Shown piece after piece: positions 18,099-26,569 of a stretch of DNA of 64,000 nucleotides. Origin of the DNA: Acidobacteriota bacterium (GTDB lineage: Bacteria; Acidobacteriota; UBA890; WLXD01). Numbering within the stretch: the first letter of the stretch is position 1; every line of letters starts with the position of its first letter. The position numbers were made by a program, and so were the translations under genes. The stretch is taken from positions 124,001-188,000 of the forward strand of contig WLXD01000004.1 in assembly GCA_012103255.1 (NCBI GenBank). Reading direction: 5' to 3'. The notes under the pieces were generated by a model. It was not told the origin of the DNA and did not search any database. It worked only from the letters and a program-made list of their open reading frames with translations.

Positions 18099-18430
18099 CC
18101 GGACCTCCCAAGAACGCCGTCGAGCCCTGATGCCAGCGATTCCATCGCCTGCCTTGCGGACTTCAGTTCCTCGAGCCCCGGTGGGGTCACCAGGAAACGT
18201 CGCTTGCGGTACCCCCCACGCTCATCGGCCGGTCGCTCCATTTGCCACTCAATCCAGCCTTTGTTTTCCAACCGCTCCAGCGTGGCGTAGAGCGCGCCGC
18301 GTGAAACCCGCCGGGCGGCCCGGCTTTCGAGGAGGCCCGCTATTTCCGGGGCGAAGGCCGACTGGTCCAGCTGCAGGATGGCCAGAAGCACCATCTGCTC
18401 GAATTCCCCGGGAAACTTGTTTCGTGCCAA
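18095..18430 (-). CDS. PadR-family transcriptional regulator (ADOP module 2)
   Basis: 111 residues. EFEQMVLLAILQLDQSAFAPEI begins the winged-helix domain. SRGALYATLERLENKGWIEWQ is the recognition helix and wing region, with KRRFLVTPPGLEELKSARQAM following as wing strand and dimer helix. As in module 1, it is coupled by ATGA to an ADOP permease. The intergenic space to the divergent AlkD-like gene holds AT-rich dyads built on TGAATT, the likely operator. Repressor of its own operon by inference. Confidence 0.9.
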   Translation of the reverse strand: MARNKFPGEFEQMVLLAILQLDQSAFAPEIAGLLESRAARRVSRGALYATLERLENKGWIEWQMERPADERGGYRKRRFLVTPPGLEELKSARQAMESLASGLDGVLGRSG

Positions 18431-18462
18431 AGTCGGAGCCTCGATTCGGGGAAGGAATGTCT

Positions 18463-18496
18463 CAATTCATGAATTGTCTAGTTTATAGATAATTCA
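18463..18496. promoter_or_regulatory. TGAATT-based dyads between padR (module 2) and alkD-like gene
   Basis: Perfect palindrome CAATTCATGAATTG (18463-18476), overlapped by a second inverted repeat with arms TGAATTGTCTA (18470-18480) and TAGATAATTCA (18486-18496), matching at 10 of 11 positions around a GTTTA loop. It is the only AT-rich stretch in the neighbourhood. Candidate PadR operator; it could also influence the divergent gene at 18534. Confidence 0.6.
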
Positions 18497-18533
18497 TCCA
18501 TGCGCGACAAGTCCCCCATCAAGGAGAGCAGCC

Positions 18534-19241
18534 ATGTCCACCGCCAAGCAGATACGCGAGCAGCTCGCCGACCTGGGCGACCCGGCGATCGCCGAGCACT
18601 CCGCGCGGTTCTTCAAAACCGGTCCAGGCGAATACGGCGAGGGCGATCGCTTTCGAGGGATCCGCGTGCCCGTGCTCCGCGGCCTTGCCAAACGCCAAGC
18701 CTCCGCTCCCCTGCGAACCGTGATGGCACTGCTCAAGTCGCGCTGCCACGAGGATCGGCTCGCAGCCGTACTGATCCTGGTGCTCCAGTACCAGCGCGGG
18801 GATGCGCAGCACCGGACACGAATCTACGACGCGTATCTCGCGAACACGGAGCACATCAACAACTGGGATCTGGTCGACTCGAGCGCTCACAAGATCGTGG
18901 GGCCGCATCTACAAGACCGCGACCGTGCGCCCTTGTACTCACTCGTGGAATCAACGTCGCTCTGGGAGCGCCGGATCGCAATGATGTCGACACTGCACTT
19001 CATCAAGCAGGACGATTTCGACGACGCTCTGGCTATCGCCGAACTGTTGCTGCACGACACCGAAGACCTGATCCACAAGATCGTCGGGTGGATGCTGCGC
19101 GAGGTTGGCAACCGCGACATCAGAGTCGAAGAGGACTTCCTCCGCGGTCGCTACCAAGACATGCCGCGCACCATGCTGCGCTATGCCATCGAGAAGTTCC
19201 CTGAGCCACGACGACGCGCCTACATCGAAGGAACCATCTGA
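18534..19241 (+). CDS. AlkD-like DNA alkylation repair protein
   Basis: 235 residues, the usual length for AlkD. ALK/HEAT-like helical repeats throughout. Residues characteristic of the AlkD active cleft are visible: NNWDLVDSSAHKIVG (Trp and Asp of the catalytic group) near residues 104-118 and LWERRIAM (Arg) near 143-150. AlkD excises cationic N3- and N7-alkylpurines without base flipping by wrapping DNA in a solenoid of helical repeats. Start ATG 18534 has a GGAGAG ribosome-binding site a few bases upstream. Divergent from PadR module 2; functional linkage is not indicated. Confidence 0.9.
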   Translation: MSTAKQIREQLADLGDPAIAEHSARFFKTGPGEYGEGDRFRGIRVPVLRGLAKRQASAPLRTVMALLKSRCHEDRLAAVLILVLQYQRGDAQHRTRIYDAYLANTEHINNWDLVDSSAHKIVGPHLQDRDRAPLYSLVESTSLWERRIAMMSTLHFIKQDDFDDALAIAELLLHDTEDLIHKIVGWMLREVGNRDIRVEEDFLRGRYQDMPRTMLRYAIEKFPEPRRRAYIEGTI

Positions 19242-19419
19242 GCGACGCCGCGCAACGCCTAGCTGCCACGTCGTGCTACCTTGGTTGCGGGTGCATGAGG
19301 GGTGCCCGAGTCCGAGAAAGAGCGCATCACCCTCTGAACACATCAAGCTGTTCCGAACAGCTCCAGGCGCTGCCGCATCGTCGGACATCAGGCAGCAAGA
19401 GTGCCGAGGAGTGTGTCGT

Positions 19420-19977
19420 ATGAACGGCAAGTCTCGTGTTGCGGCGTTCCGTGCGGATGCACGACGCCTACTGAAGCAGTTGCGTGCCGGGGGCGATCAC
19501 GCCCGCCCGGCGGCGCGGCGATTCCGCCACCTGCAAACGCTACGGCGGTTTTCTACCGACGAACTCACGGCCGGTGATGTCGAGGTAAGGCTCAAGCACG
19601 CCCTTACGGTGATCGCCACCGAGGCCGGGTTCCCTTCATGGCCACAGCTCAAGAGCTTCTGTGAGCTCGATGTGTTGCCGGCAACGACGCCACCGATGCA
19701 CGTGGGTCGTATGGAGAGCCTGCTCAACACCTGGTTCGCGGATCACAGTGAGGCTCGCGCCTCCCGTGAGGCCAGCGGCGGTTATCTGCTTCCCTACCGA
19801 AAGCAGTACTTCGTCTGTGGTCCTGAAGGGGTGCAACTCCTGGGCCTCGATCCGCAGGACCCTGATTGGGCCCGCATCGGATTCGACTTCGCTCAGCCCG
19901 AGGATTCCGACGCGTGGGCGCGCCTGGCCAAACGTCGCTGGACATCGATCGCACAACAAGAGGAGCAGGTTCAATGA
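19420..19977 (+). CDS. uncharacterised protein with an ankyrin-protein-type N-terminal region
   Basis: 185 residues. Start ATG 19420 is preceded by GAGGAGTG. Residues about 12-75 (DARRLLKQLRAG, ending VIATEAGFPSWPQLKSF) match the helical region usually found ahead of ankyrin repeats in many bacterial proteins ('...AREHGFPSWPALKAH...'), but no ankyrin repeats follow. The C-terminal ~100 residues are unassigned and contain a segment around YRKQYFVCGPEGVQLLGLDPQDPDW. It overlaps the next gene by ATGA, so it is co-translated with a VOC-family protein. No function can be assigned. Confidence 0.6.
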   Translation: MNGKSRVAAFRADARRLLKQLRAGGDHARPAARRFRHLQTLRRFSTDELTAGDVEVRLKHALTVIATEAGFPSWPQLKSFCELDVLPATTPPMHVGRMESLLNTWFADHSEARASREASGGYLLPYRKQYFVCGPEGVQLLGLDPQDPDWARIGFDFAQPEDSDAWARLAKRRWTSIAQQEEQVQ

Positions 19978-20357
19978 TCAAGAAAGCCGCATTCGTGGCC
20001 CATCCGACCTGGGACATCGAAAAGTCGAAGCAATTCTACGGCGAGGTGCTGGGAATGCAGCACGACCACGACTACGACGGCGGATGGTGCGAGTACGTCC
20101 TCCCGGACGGCACCACCGTGGCGCTGGATACGTACGGCCCCAAGATGATCGGCGACCAGGCTCGTACGTACCTGTCGCTGGAGATCGATGACCTCGACGC
20201 CTACGTCGGACAGCTCGAGGCCGCCGGTGTGGAATTTGTGCTGCCGTTGACGATCAACAACAACGAAGAGGGGCGCGAGATCTGCCGGATGGCGGTGATC
20301 CTCGATCCCGACAAGAACCCGATCATGCTCCACCAGAAGGCTGCCTGGCGAGACTGA
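19974..20357 (+). CDS. VOC-family (glyoxalase/bleomycin-resistance-like) protein
   Basis: 127 residues with two beta-alpha-beta-beta-beta modules of the vicinal oxygen chelate fold: IKKAAFVAHPTWDIEKSKQFY GEVLG at the N-terminus and a C-terminal module ending VILDPDKNPIMLHQK ('DPDGN'-type ending). Potential metal ligands include His10, Glu residues near 69 (LSLEID) and a terminal His. Members are dioxygenases, isomerases or antibiotic-binding proteins; the substrate cannot be told. Coupled by ATGA to the upstream uncharacterised gene. A second VOC protein lies at 34572-34943. Confidence 0.8.
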   Translation: MIKKAAFVAHPTWDIEKSKQFYGEVLGMQHDHDYDGGWCEYVLPDGTTVALDTYGPKMIGDQARTYLSLEIDDLDAYVGQLEAAGVEFVLPLTINNNEEGREICRMAVILDPDKNPIMLHQKAAWRD

Positions 20358-20427
20358 TCCATTGCATCGAGGCGTTCGCCGCGGCATGCTCGCGCCGTCA
20401 GTTCACTGAGCCGGACGGAGCACCCGC

Positions 20428-21759
20428 ATGAAGCGACGGATCGCAGCAATCATCCTGGCGGTGCTGGCGGCGGATACCGTCGCCAGCGCCGCACCACAGC
20501 AGGAATGGAATACCGAAGCACTCCGTCGCCTCATGCACGAGTGGGACGTGAAACTCGAAAAGCTCGAGCTCCACTTGCAGCCCGCGATGCGCCGGGCCGG
20601 CGTGGACATGTGGATCATCATGTCGCGCGAGTTCAACGTCGACCCCATGCTCCAGATGTTCGGCGACAACGGCATCTCGGGCTGGTTCGGACATCGCAAC
20701 GCCTACATCTTCTATGACGGGGGCGGCGACGCGCCGCTCGAGCGCGTGCTCATCGGCACGCATCAGTCGGGCCGGATGCGCGAGTTCTATCCGACGATCG
20801 TTCCGTATGGCGAGGAGGGGCTGACTCCGCATCTGCGCGAGTACGTGGCCAGCCGGGACCCGCAGAAGATCGCGATCAATCGTTCGCGCACAGTTTCCAT
20901 GGCGGACGGCATCACCGCGGAGATGCTGCTCTTCCTCGAGAACTCGATCGGCGACACATATTCCAATCGGCTCGTGTCCGCACAGAGCCTGATATTCGAC
21001 TACATCAGTCACCGCACCCCGGCCGAACTCGAGATCGAAACCGAGGCGAGCTGGCGCACCTGGTACATCCTGCAACGCGCGTTCTCCAACGAGGTCATCA
21101 CGCCGGGGCAAACCCGCCTCATGGATGTCTACGGCTTCATTCTCCAGGCATGGAAGGACCAGGATCTCGACTTCAACTTCCCGCCCGGACTCACGATCTA
21201 CCGACGGGGCGTCGATGGCGGCATCGATGACACCGACAACCCGGTGATCGAACGCGGCGACCTCCTGCATGTCGATTTCGGCGTCCGCCTCATGGGGCTG
21301 GTCACTGACCAGCAGCACATGGCCTACGTCCTCCATGAGGGCGAGACCTCGGCGCCGGCAGGCTTGCGCGAACTCTTCCGCCAGTCGGTGGTTGCGGCCG
21401 AGATCTACGCTCAGGAGCTGAAGCCCGGCACAATCGGCACGGCGGTGAAGACCGTCGTCGAAGAGCGGGCCGAGCAGGAGGGCATCCAGGCCTCCATCTA
21501 TGGACATACGCAGGGGAACTGGGTGCACGGCGCCGGCGCACGTACGGTTTTCGATTGGCCGGACCGCTACGGCGACTTTGCGCGCGAGCCGGTGCGGGCC
21601 ACCGAATTCTGGTCGATCGAGTTCAGCGTTCAAGGCGCTGTGCCGGAATGGGACGGGCAGGTCGTACGGATCCCGCGCGAAGAGGACGCTGTCGCCCGGG
21701 TAGACGGACCTGCCGAGTTCCTTGCCGGCCCGCAGATGGAGTTGTGGCTCGTTCGATGA
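20428..21759 (+). CDS. secreted M24-family aminopeptidase P (Xaa-Pro aminopeptidase-like)
   Basis: 443 residues with a signal peptide (1-22, ending ASAAP). The N-terminal creatinase-like domain spans about 30-200. The pita-bread catalytic domain carries the dinuclear metal set: Asp in HVDFG (near 275), Asp in VTDQQH (near 289), His in GNWVHGAG (near 366), Glu in FWSIEF and Glu in REEDAV near the C-terminus. It would cleave the N-terminal residue from Xaa-Pro peptides in the periplasm. The stop overlaps the start of an AraC-type regulator by ATGA, so the two are coupled. Confidence 0.88.
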   Translation: MKRRIAAIILAVLAADTVASAAPQQEWNTEALRRLMHEWDVKLEKLELHLQPAMRRAGVDMWIIMSREFNVDPMLQMFGDNGISGWFGHRNAYIFYDGGGDAPLERVLIGTHQSGRMREFYPTIVPYGEEGLTPHLREYVASRDPQKIAINRSRTVSMADGITAEMLLFLENSIGDTYSNRLVSAQSLIFDYISHRTPAELEIETEASWRTWYILQRAFSNEVITPGQTRLMDVYGFILQAWKDQDLDFNFPPGLTIYRRGVDGGIDDTDNPVIERGDLLHVDFGVRLMGLVTDQQHMAYVLHEGETSAPAGLRELFRQSVVAAEIYAQELKPGTIGTAVKTVVEERAEQEGIQASIYGHTQGNWVHGAGARTVFDWPDRYGDFAREPVRATEFWSIEFSVQGAVPEWDGQVVRIPREEDAVARVDGPAEFLAGPQMELWLVR

Positions 21760-22532
21760 TCGAACTGGATCAGGGCGGCGACAGCTACGGGCAACGGCAA
21801 CTCGTCGCGCCTCCAGCCGACCTCGTTCCGGTGATCGAGTACGCCTGGATTCATCGACGGGACTGCGCACCCGCACCCACCGATCGCCACTGGCGGATCG
21901 TGCCGGATCCCAGCGGCCACCTGATCTACAGCGCGAGTGGGAATGCGACGCCGCGACTGTGTCTCGTAGGAGCCCGCAGCCGCTGGGTCGACATCGACGT
22001 TTCTGCGCGCGACGTCACGGTCGGAATTCGATTCCGGCCCGGCGCGATCGGACAGGGAGTACGGACCGGCGGCGTGACGATGACGGATCGGAGCGTCGCC
22101 CTTGCCGAGATCCGGACTGGCTCTAATTTGGTTGATCGCGCGGCGAACGCAGTGAGCGACCGAGATCGAGTTGCCATGCTCTTCCACGAAGTACGGCAGT
22201 GGAACTGGGCCGTCGCGTCCGACTGGCGTACCCGGGCCGTCGTTGCCATGGCTCATGCCGGGGAGACCCGCATTGGCGAAATGGTGGACGCAACGGGTGT
22301 TTCCCCGCGCACGCTGCGCGATGTGGCTCGCCGCGACATCGGATTGAGCCCGAAGCGAATGGCACGAATCGTTCGGCTCGCCCGCACGATGCGGGCGGCA
22401 CTGGGGTCACCTTCGACATCATGGGGCGAACTCGCTGCTCACGCGGGATTCTCAGATCAGGCGCACCTAATCCGCGATAGTCGGGCCTTGCTGGGCCAGA
22501 GCCCCGCACGATTCCTCGCACGCTCCGACTAG
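21756..22532 (+). CDS. AraC/XylS-type transcriptional regulator
   Basis: 258 residues. The N-terminal ~150 residues form a beta-rich effector domain (motifs PVIEYAWIHR and TVGIRFRPGA), as in DUF6597-type AraC regulators. The C-terminal ~100 residues carry two helix-turn-helix units: IGEMVDATGVSPRTLRDVARR and WGELAAHAGFSDQAHLIRDSR, followed by LGQSPARFL ('G.SP..F' AraC ending). Coupled by ATGA to the aminopeptidase gene, suggesting control of, or co-response with, peptide use. The effector is unknown. Confidence 0.8.
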   Translation: MIELDQGGDSYGQRQLVAPPADLVPVIEYAWIHRRDCAPAPTDRHWRIVPDPSGHLIYSASGNATPRLCLVGARSRWVDIDVSARDVTVGIRFRPGAIGQGVRTGGVTMTDRSVALAEIRTGSNLVDRAANAVSDRDRVAMLFHEVRQWNWAVASDWRTRAVVAMAHAGETRIGEMVDATGVSPRTLRDVARRDIGLSPKRMARIVRLARTMRAALGSPSTSWGELAAHAGFSDQAHLIRDSRALLGQSPARFLARSD

Positions 22533-22616
22533 GCTCTGCCGATTCGTACAATCAGGGGCGGCGCGGAGGCGCCACAATAGGCATCCGCCGATCTCTCCCC
22601 ATACACACGACGTGAC

Positions 22617-24101
22617 ATGAAAAACTCGCCGCTCCGCTGGTCCGCCGTCTGTCTCCTGGTCGCTGCCGGCCTCGGACTTGGAATGGTTGCAGTTGCCACT
22701 CCGCAAGATCCCACGGTGATCTACCTGGTCCGCCACGCAGAGACCGAGTTCCCGCCCTACGCCGACAGCCCGCCGAATCCCTATCTCAATGAGGTCGGCC
22801 TCGCACGTGCAAACACCCTGGCTGACGATCTCGATGACGCCAGCCTGAGCCGCGTGTTCAGCACCGAGTACCGCCGAACCTGGACGACCGCACTTCCCGT
22901 GGCGCACCGCGCCGGACTCGATGTCGAGGCCTATGATCCGCGCGACCTAGCAGGGTTCGCATCAGAACTGCGCAGCCTTCGCGGAACGATATTGGTGGTC
23001 GGCCACAGCAACACAACCCCGATGCTCGTTGAAGCTCTGGGCGGCGACCCTGGCGAGCCCATCGACGAGCGCACCGAGTTCAACCGGATCTACAAGGTCA
23101 CGATTCGGGGTGGCAGCATCGAGACCGTGGAAACTCACTACGGTGTCCCCCTGCCCGACCGACTCCGCGCAGAGGGCGCCACGACACGCGATGCAGCCTT
23201 CATCGGCGCCGCGAAGAACTTCCGCTTCTACAGCTCGTTCTGGACGAACCTCAACGACGCACTCTATTGGCAGGCACTTCCAAACAGCACCGCGCCGCCG
23301 ATCACCGAGTGCCTCGAAACGCTGAACGCGGAAGCGAGCGGTGGCTGGAGCGCGGCCGCCGCGTGGTACGGCGACGAGATGGGGCAGCGGAATCCGCGCA
23401 CCGACCCGTTGATGCGCGAAGTGCGCAGGTACCTGGCCGCGCTATCCGAAGAGCCGCTGGGAGACGCGGCCACAGTCGTGCTCGGCCATCTTCGCGGCGC
23501 GGCGCCGGCCTACCAGCTGTGTCTGTGGCAAGCGCACGATGCCCGTAACCGCGCATGGAGCGACGACCTCCTCGACCTCGTCGACAAGCACGAAGACGAG
23601 ATGATTTCGCGCCTTGAGACCGCCTACAAAGACAGCTATCCGGAGCTTATCCCGGTGGACATCATGAGCTACGCGAACTGGGCGGGTGCGAACACGATGG
23701 GCCGACCGCTCCACATGGCGCTGTCGTCGGTCGATCCGGACAATCTCGGTGCTGGCAGCTTCGAAATTCTGTACCACGAGGGTTCGCATGGTGTCTTCGG
23801 GCCGGGGTGGGGACATACCTACGAAGTCCTCGCCACGGCGTTCGAGAGTCGCGGGCTCGAAGCACGGCGCGATATCTGGCACGCAGTTTTGTTCTTCACG
23901 ACCGGTCAGATCAGCATGGAAATCCTCCACGCGAACGGCTACCCGGACTATTCCGCGTACATGGTTCGTGGCGGAGTGTACGACGAGTACTACCCGCTAC
24001 TTCTCGAAGCCTGGCAGCCATACCTCGACGGAGAGATCGATCTATCAGCGGCGGCGGAGGCGTTCGCAGCCTCGGTCGAAGCGGCTCGTGATGCCGGCTA
24101 G
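22617..24101 (+). CDS. exported histidine-phosphatase domain fused to a HExxH (putative metallopeptidase) domain
   Basis: 494 residues. Signal peptide 1-28. Residues 33-175 form a SixA-like histidine phosphatase domain: LVRHAET with catalytic His40, and VVGHSN with second His130; an Arg/Glu pair lies between. After a linker, residues ~190-490 are a helical region containing HEGSH at 387-391, a HExxH zinc motif, with nearby acidic and His residues (ESRGLEARRDIWH) that could provide the third ligand. I do not recognise this C-terminal family. The fusion suggests an envelope enzyme acting on a phosphorylated or peptide substrate. It could alternatively be a non-peptidase metalloprotein. Followed after 2 bases by a methyltransferase gene. 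Confidence 0.7.
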   Translation: MKNSPLRWSAVCLLVAAGLGLGMVAVATPQDPTVIYLVRHAETEFPPYADSPPNPYLNEVGLARANTLADDLDDASLSRVFSTEYRRTWTTALPVAHRAGLDVEAYDPRDLAGFASELRSLRGTILVVGHSNTTPMLVEALGGDPGEPIDERTEFNRIYKVTIRGGSIETVETHYGVPLPDRLRAEGATTRDAAFIGAAKNFRFYSSFWTNLNDALYWQALPNSTAPPITECLETLNAEASGGWSAAAAWYGDEMGQRNPRTDPLMREVRRYLAALSEEPLGDAATVVLGHLRGAAPAYQLCLWQAHDARNRAWSDDLLDLVDKHEDEMISRLETAYKDSYPELIPVDIMSYANWAGANTMGRPLHMALSSVDPDNLGAGSFEILYHEGSHGVFGPGWGHTYEVLATAFESRGLEARRDIWHAVLFFTTGQISMEILHANGYPDYSAYMVRGGVYDEYYPLLLEAWQPYLDGEIDLSAAAEAFAASVEAARDAG

Positions 24102-24103
24102 TC

Positions 24104-24781
24104 ATGGTCGCTGAAACATCCCGGCAGAGCAGCCCCGACACCACCCCGAGGACCAGGGCGCTCCTCGATGCCGCGCTGAGCGAGATTTCAGACGCGGCCA
24201 CGGTGGTCGATCTCGGAGCGGGACGCGATGCGGGCGTTGCCCGTGCGATACGAACGGCACGACCTCGCGCTCGCGTGTTTGCGGTTGAGCCCAACGTCCC
24301 AGTTGAAACCACGCCGGACGACCGCATCGAGGTGATCGCTGGCGACCTGGCCGACGTGCCCGCGGATATTCCCATCGATGCGATCCTGTTCAACTCACCG
24401 AACACAGCAGATCGCTTCGTAGATCGCAGTGATGGAAGTTGGCATCAGTTCGCCGGCGGTCCGGACGGCCATGACTGCCTTCACGGGGTTGTCGCCACGT
24501 CGCTCGCGCGGCTCGGTGACAACGGACAGGTGATCTTCATCTGCCCGACGTTCTCGCCACCGCCACCTGCAGCACGACTGCGACTCCTGGGAACGTACGC
24601 AGAGCCCCGCGCCCCGTTTCTGGCCCGCGCGCCGGTTCAGGCCGCGCTACGCGCCGAGTACGAAGATTGGATCGCAGCGCGACTCGCCAGTTTCGAGACA
24701 GCATGGCAGCGGCTCGGCGTCGAGCCGACTTCGGACTCGATCATCGCGGCCGTTCTGAGCGCGCGCGGTGCGATCTGCTAG
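24104..24781 (+). CDS. class I SAM-dependent methyltransferase (small, RsmC/PrmC-like)
   Basis: 225 residues. SAM-binding motif I VVDLGAGRDAG is at about 35-45, an acidic motif II residue in VFAVEPN, and a motif IV-like ILFNSPN around 96-102, related to the (N/D)PP(Y/F) motif of base- and amide-N methyltransferases but with Ser for the first Pro. The start GTG/ATG region lies 2 bases after the previous stop. The methyl acceptor is unknown. It converges on the TolB-like gene with a 4-base overlap at the stop codons. Confidence 0.7.
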   Translation: MVAETSRQSSPDTTPRTRALLDAALSEISDAATVVDLGAGRDAGVARAIRTARPRARVFAVEPNVPVETTPDDRIEVIAGDLADVPADIPIDAILFNSPNTADRFVDRSDGSWHQFAGGPDGHDCLHGVVATSLARLGDNGQVIFICPTFSPPPPAARLRLLGTYAEPRAPFLARAPVQAALRAEYEDWIAARLASFETAWQRLGVEPTSDSIIAAVLSARGAIC

Positions 24782-26544
24782 CGAGTCAACTGCCAAAAAC
24801 TCGACTCGTAGTTGAACACCGAGAACGCGATGCGATCGCCGGCAGGTGACCAGGTCGGATGCGTCTTGTCCGTGTCGTCGACGGTGAGCTGCTCGGGTTC
24901 CCCTCCGACCGCCGGCACGCGGTAGAGCTGAAACTTGCCGTGCGCGCCGGGCGCGACGTACACGAGCCACCGCCCGTCGGGGGACACGGCCAGCGCGGAG
25001 TACCACTGCTCCGACTCATAGCGATGCACGACCTGGGGTGATCCTCCAGCGATCGATACCCGCCGGAGGCTCCTCTTGCCGATGCCGTCATGTGACTCGA
25101 AGTAGATGTTCTCACCGTCTGGAGCAAACTCCGCAAAATTCACCGAGCCGTCGTAGTCGGTGAGCGGAATCGGTTCCGCCGGACGGACCACCTCGCCCGT
25201 TTCGGAGTCGATCTCGAGGCTGAGCACATGGCCTCGCACACGCCCGGAACCATCGTCCATCTCCGTCGGGTAGATGATGGTGCGACCGTCATCCGACCAA
25301 CGCGGCCAGCCGGTCTCGTGCCCTCCCCTCGTGATGGGCCACGCAGGAAGCGACCCATCCGCTGGCTGCAGCCACAGATCATCCGTGGCGTTGGCGTGGC
25401 TATGCAGAACGATCCATCGACCGTCCGGCGACCAGTGCATCCCCTGATCTTCGGAGTACGAACTGCGCACGATGTGGTGCGGCTCGGATGCCGGGAGCTC
25501 GCCGCCGACTTCAACGATGCCGATGTGCTGATCGATATCCGGATAGTGCGCGTCGTCAGCCTTGCGGCGCCAGGTCCCAAAGGTGAAGGCCAGCCGGTCG
25601 CCCGTGCGGTCCCACGACGGCGTCTCGGACTGAAACGTGGTGACCGTCTGAACCTCGCCACCCGTGGCCGGAATGGTTGCGAGAGAAATCCGGTAGTCCT
25701 GCACCCGAAACACGATCTCATCGCCGGCAACGAGGTACGGGGCGTAGGCGTCTCGCGCGAATCGCGTCAAGCGGTGCGGCTCGGCCCCGTTTGCCGACTC
25801 CCACAGGTCGAGTGTCCCGGACTCATCGGTGCGCGCGAAAACAACGCGGCCGCTCGAGTCGATCACGACGCGGTCGTAGACGTTGGCCGCGACCAGGTTT
25901 CTGGAGCCGCCGCAGTCGAGCTCCAACTCGCGAGCTTCACCGCGAACACAGGCCACCGTTCCATCCGGGTGCCAGGCCGTTGCGTGGAAGCGCGACGACG
26001 ACGCGATTTGCCGCGCCCTACCCGTTTCCAGATCGAATCGGAGGAGCCGCGACGCGCCGTTGGCCGTCAGCGTGGCGGCTGCGCTCGCCGGACCGAAGCT
26101 CAAGTTACGAAACTGGCCTGACGATATCCCGGCGACTCCCGCGCTCGCCTCGACTCCGCCAAACATGCGCTTGATCGCGGCGGCCTCGGCCCGGTCCCCG
26201 GTGATCGGGTCGTACTCGAACCAGCCGTGTTCGGTGCGCGGGTAGTTCGACTCGTGCGCATAGAGAGTCCGGCTATCAAGCGACCAGACGAGTTCGTTCA
26301 CACGCTGCGTGCCCGGACCGAGTTCACGCACGGCCCCGCCTTGGAGCGGACGCAAGAAGAGCCTCAACCCGGAGGTCGTCGCGAGCCAGGCACCGTCGGG
26401 CGACGGTGCACCAAGCGGATCGCGATAGGCCACCGGGCCCAGCTGGCGTTCCGACGCCAGATAGGACAACTCCACTGTCTGCGGCAGCGCAGCCGCCAGG
26501 GCCGCGACTGCCAGCGCCAGATAGCGCCGGGGCATCGTGCTCAT
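24778..26544 (-). CDS. secreted TolB/WD40-like beta-propeller (PD40) protein
   Basis: 588 residues from ATG 26544 (MSTMPRR...), with a signal peptide ending near residue 22. The rest consists of PD40/TolB-type blades: repeated 'P.WSPDG..I.F.S' elements (SPDGAWLATTSG, SWDRTGDRLAFTF, HWSPDGRWIVLHS, RWSDDGRTIIYP, TWSPAGDRIAFS). No peptidase domain follows, unlike S9 proteins with the same blades, so it is likely a periplasmic binding or scaffold protein. It follows the ADOP module 3 permease by 25 bases on the same strand and may be its operon partner. Confidence 0.8.
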   Translation of the reverse strand: MSTMPRRYLALAVAALAAALPQTVELSYLASERQLGPVAYRDPLGAPSPDGAWLATTSGLRLFLRPLQGGAVRELGPGTQRVNELVWSLDSRTLYAHESNYPRTEHGWFEYDPITGDRAEAAAIKRMFGGVEASAGVAGISSGQFRNLSFGPASAAATLTANGASRLLRFDLETGRARQIASSSRFHATAWHPDGTVACVRGEARELELDCGGSRNLVAANVYDRVVIDSSGRVVFARTDESGTLDLWESANGAEPHRLTRFARDAYAPYLVAGDEIVFRVQDYRISLATIPATGGEVQTVTTFQSETPSWDRTGDRLAFTFGTWRRKADDAHYPDIDQHIGIVEVGGELPASEPHHIVRSSYSEDQGMHWSPDGRWIVLHSHANATDDLWLQPADGSLPAWPITRGGHETGWPRWSDDGRTIIYPTEMDDGSGRVRGHVLSLEIDSETGEVVRPAEPIPLTDYDGSVNFAEFAPDGENIYFESHDGIGKRSLRRVSIAGGSPQVVHRYESEQWYSALAVSPDGRWLVYVAPGAHGKFQLYRVPAVGGEPEQLTVDDTDKTHPTWSPAGDRIAFSVFNYESSFWQLTR

Positions 26545-26569
26545 GCCCCGCAGTGTACGCGCCCGGCCC

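Noticed and set aside
20398-21876. Long open frame (about 492 codons) on the minus strand
   Set aside because: Antisense to the M24 aminopeptidase, whose metal ligands and signal peptide are clear. High GC leaves long spurious frames.
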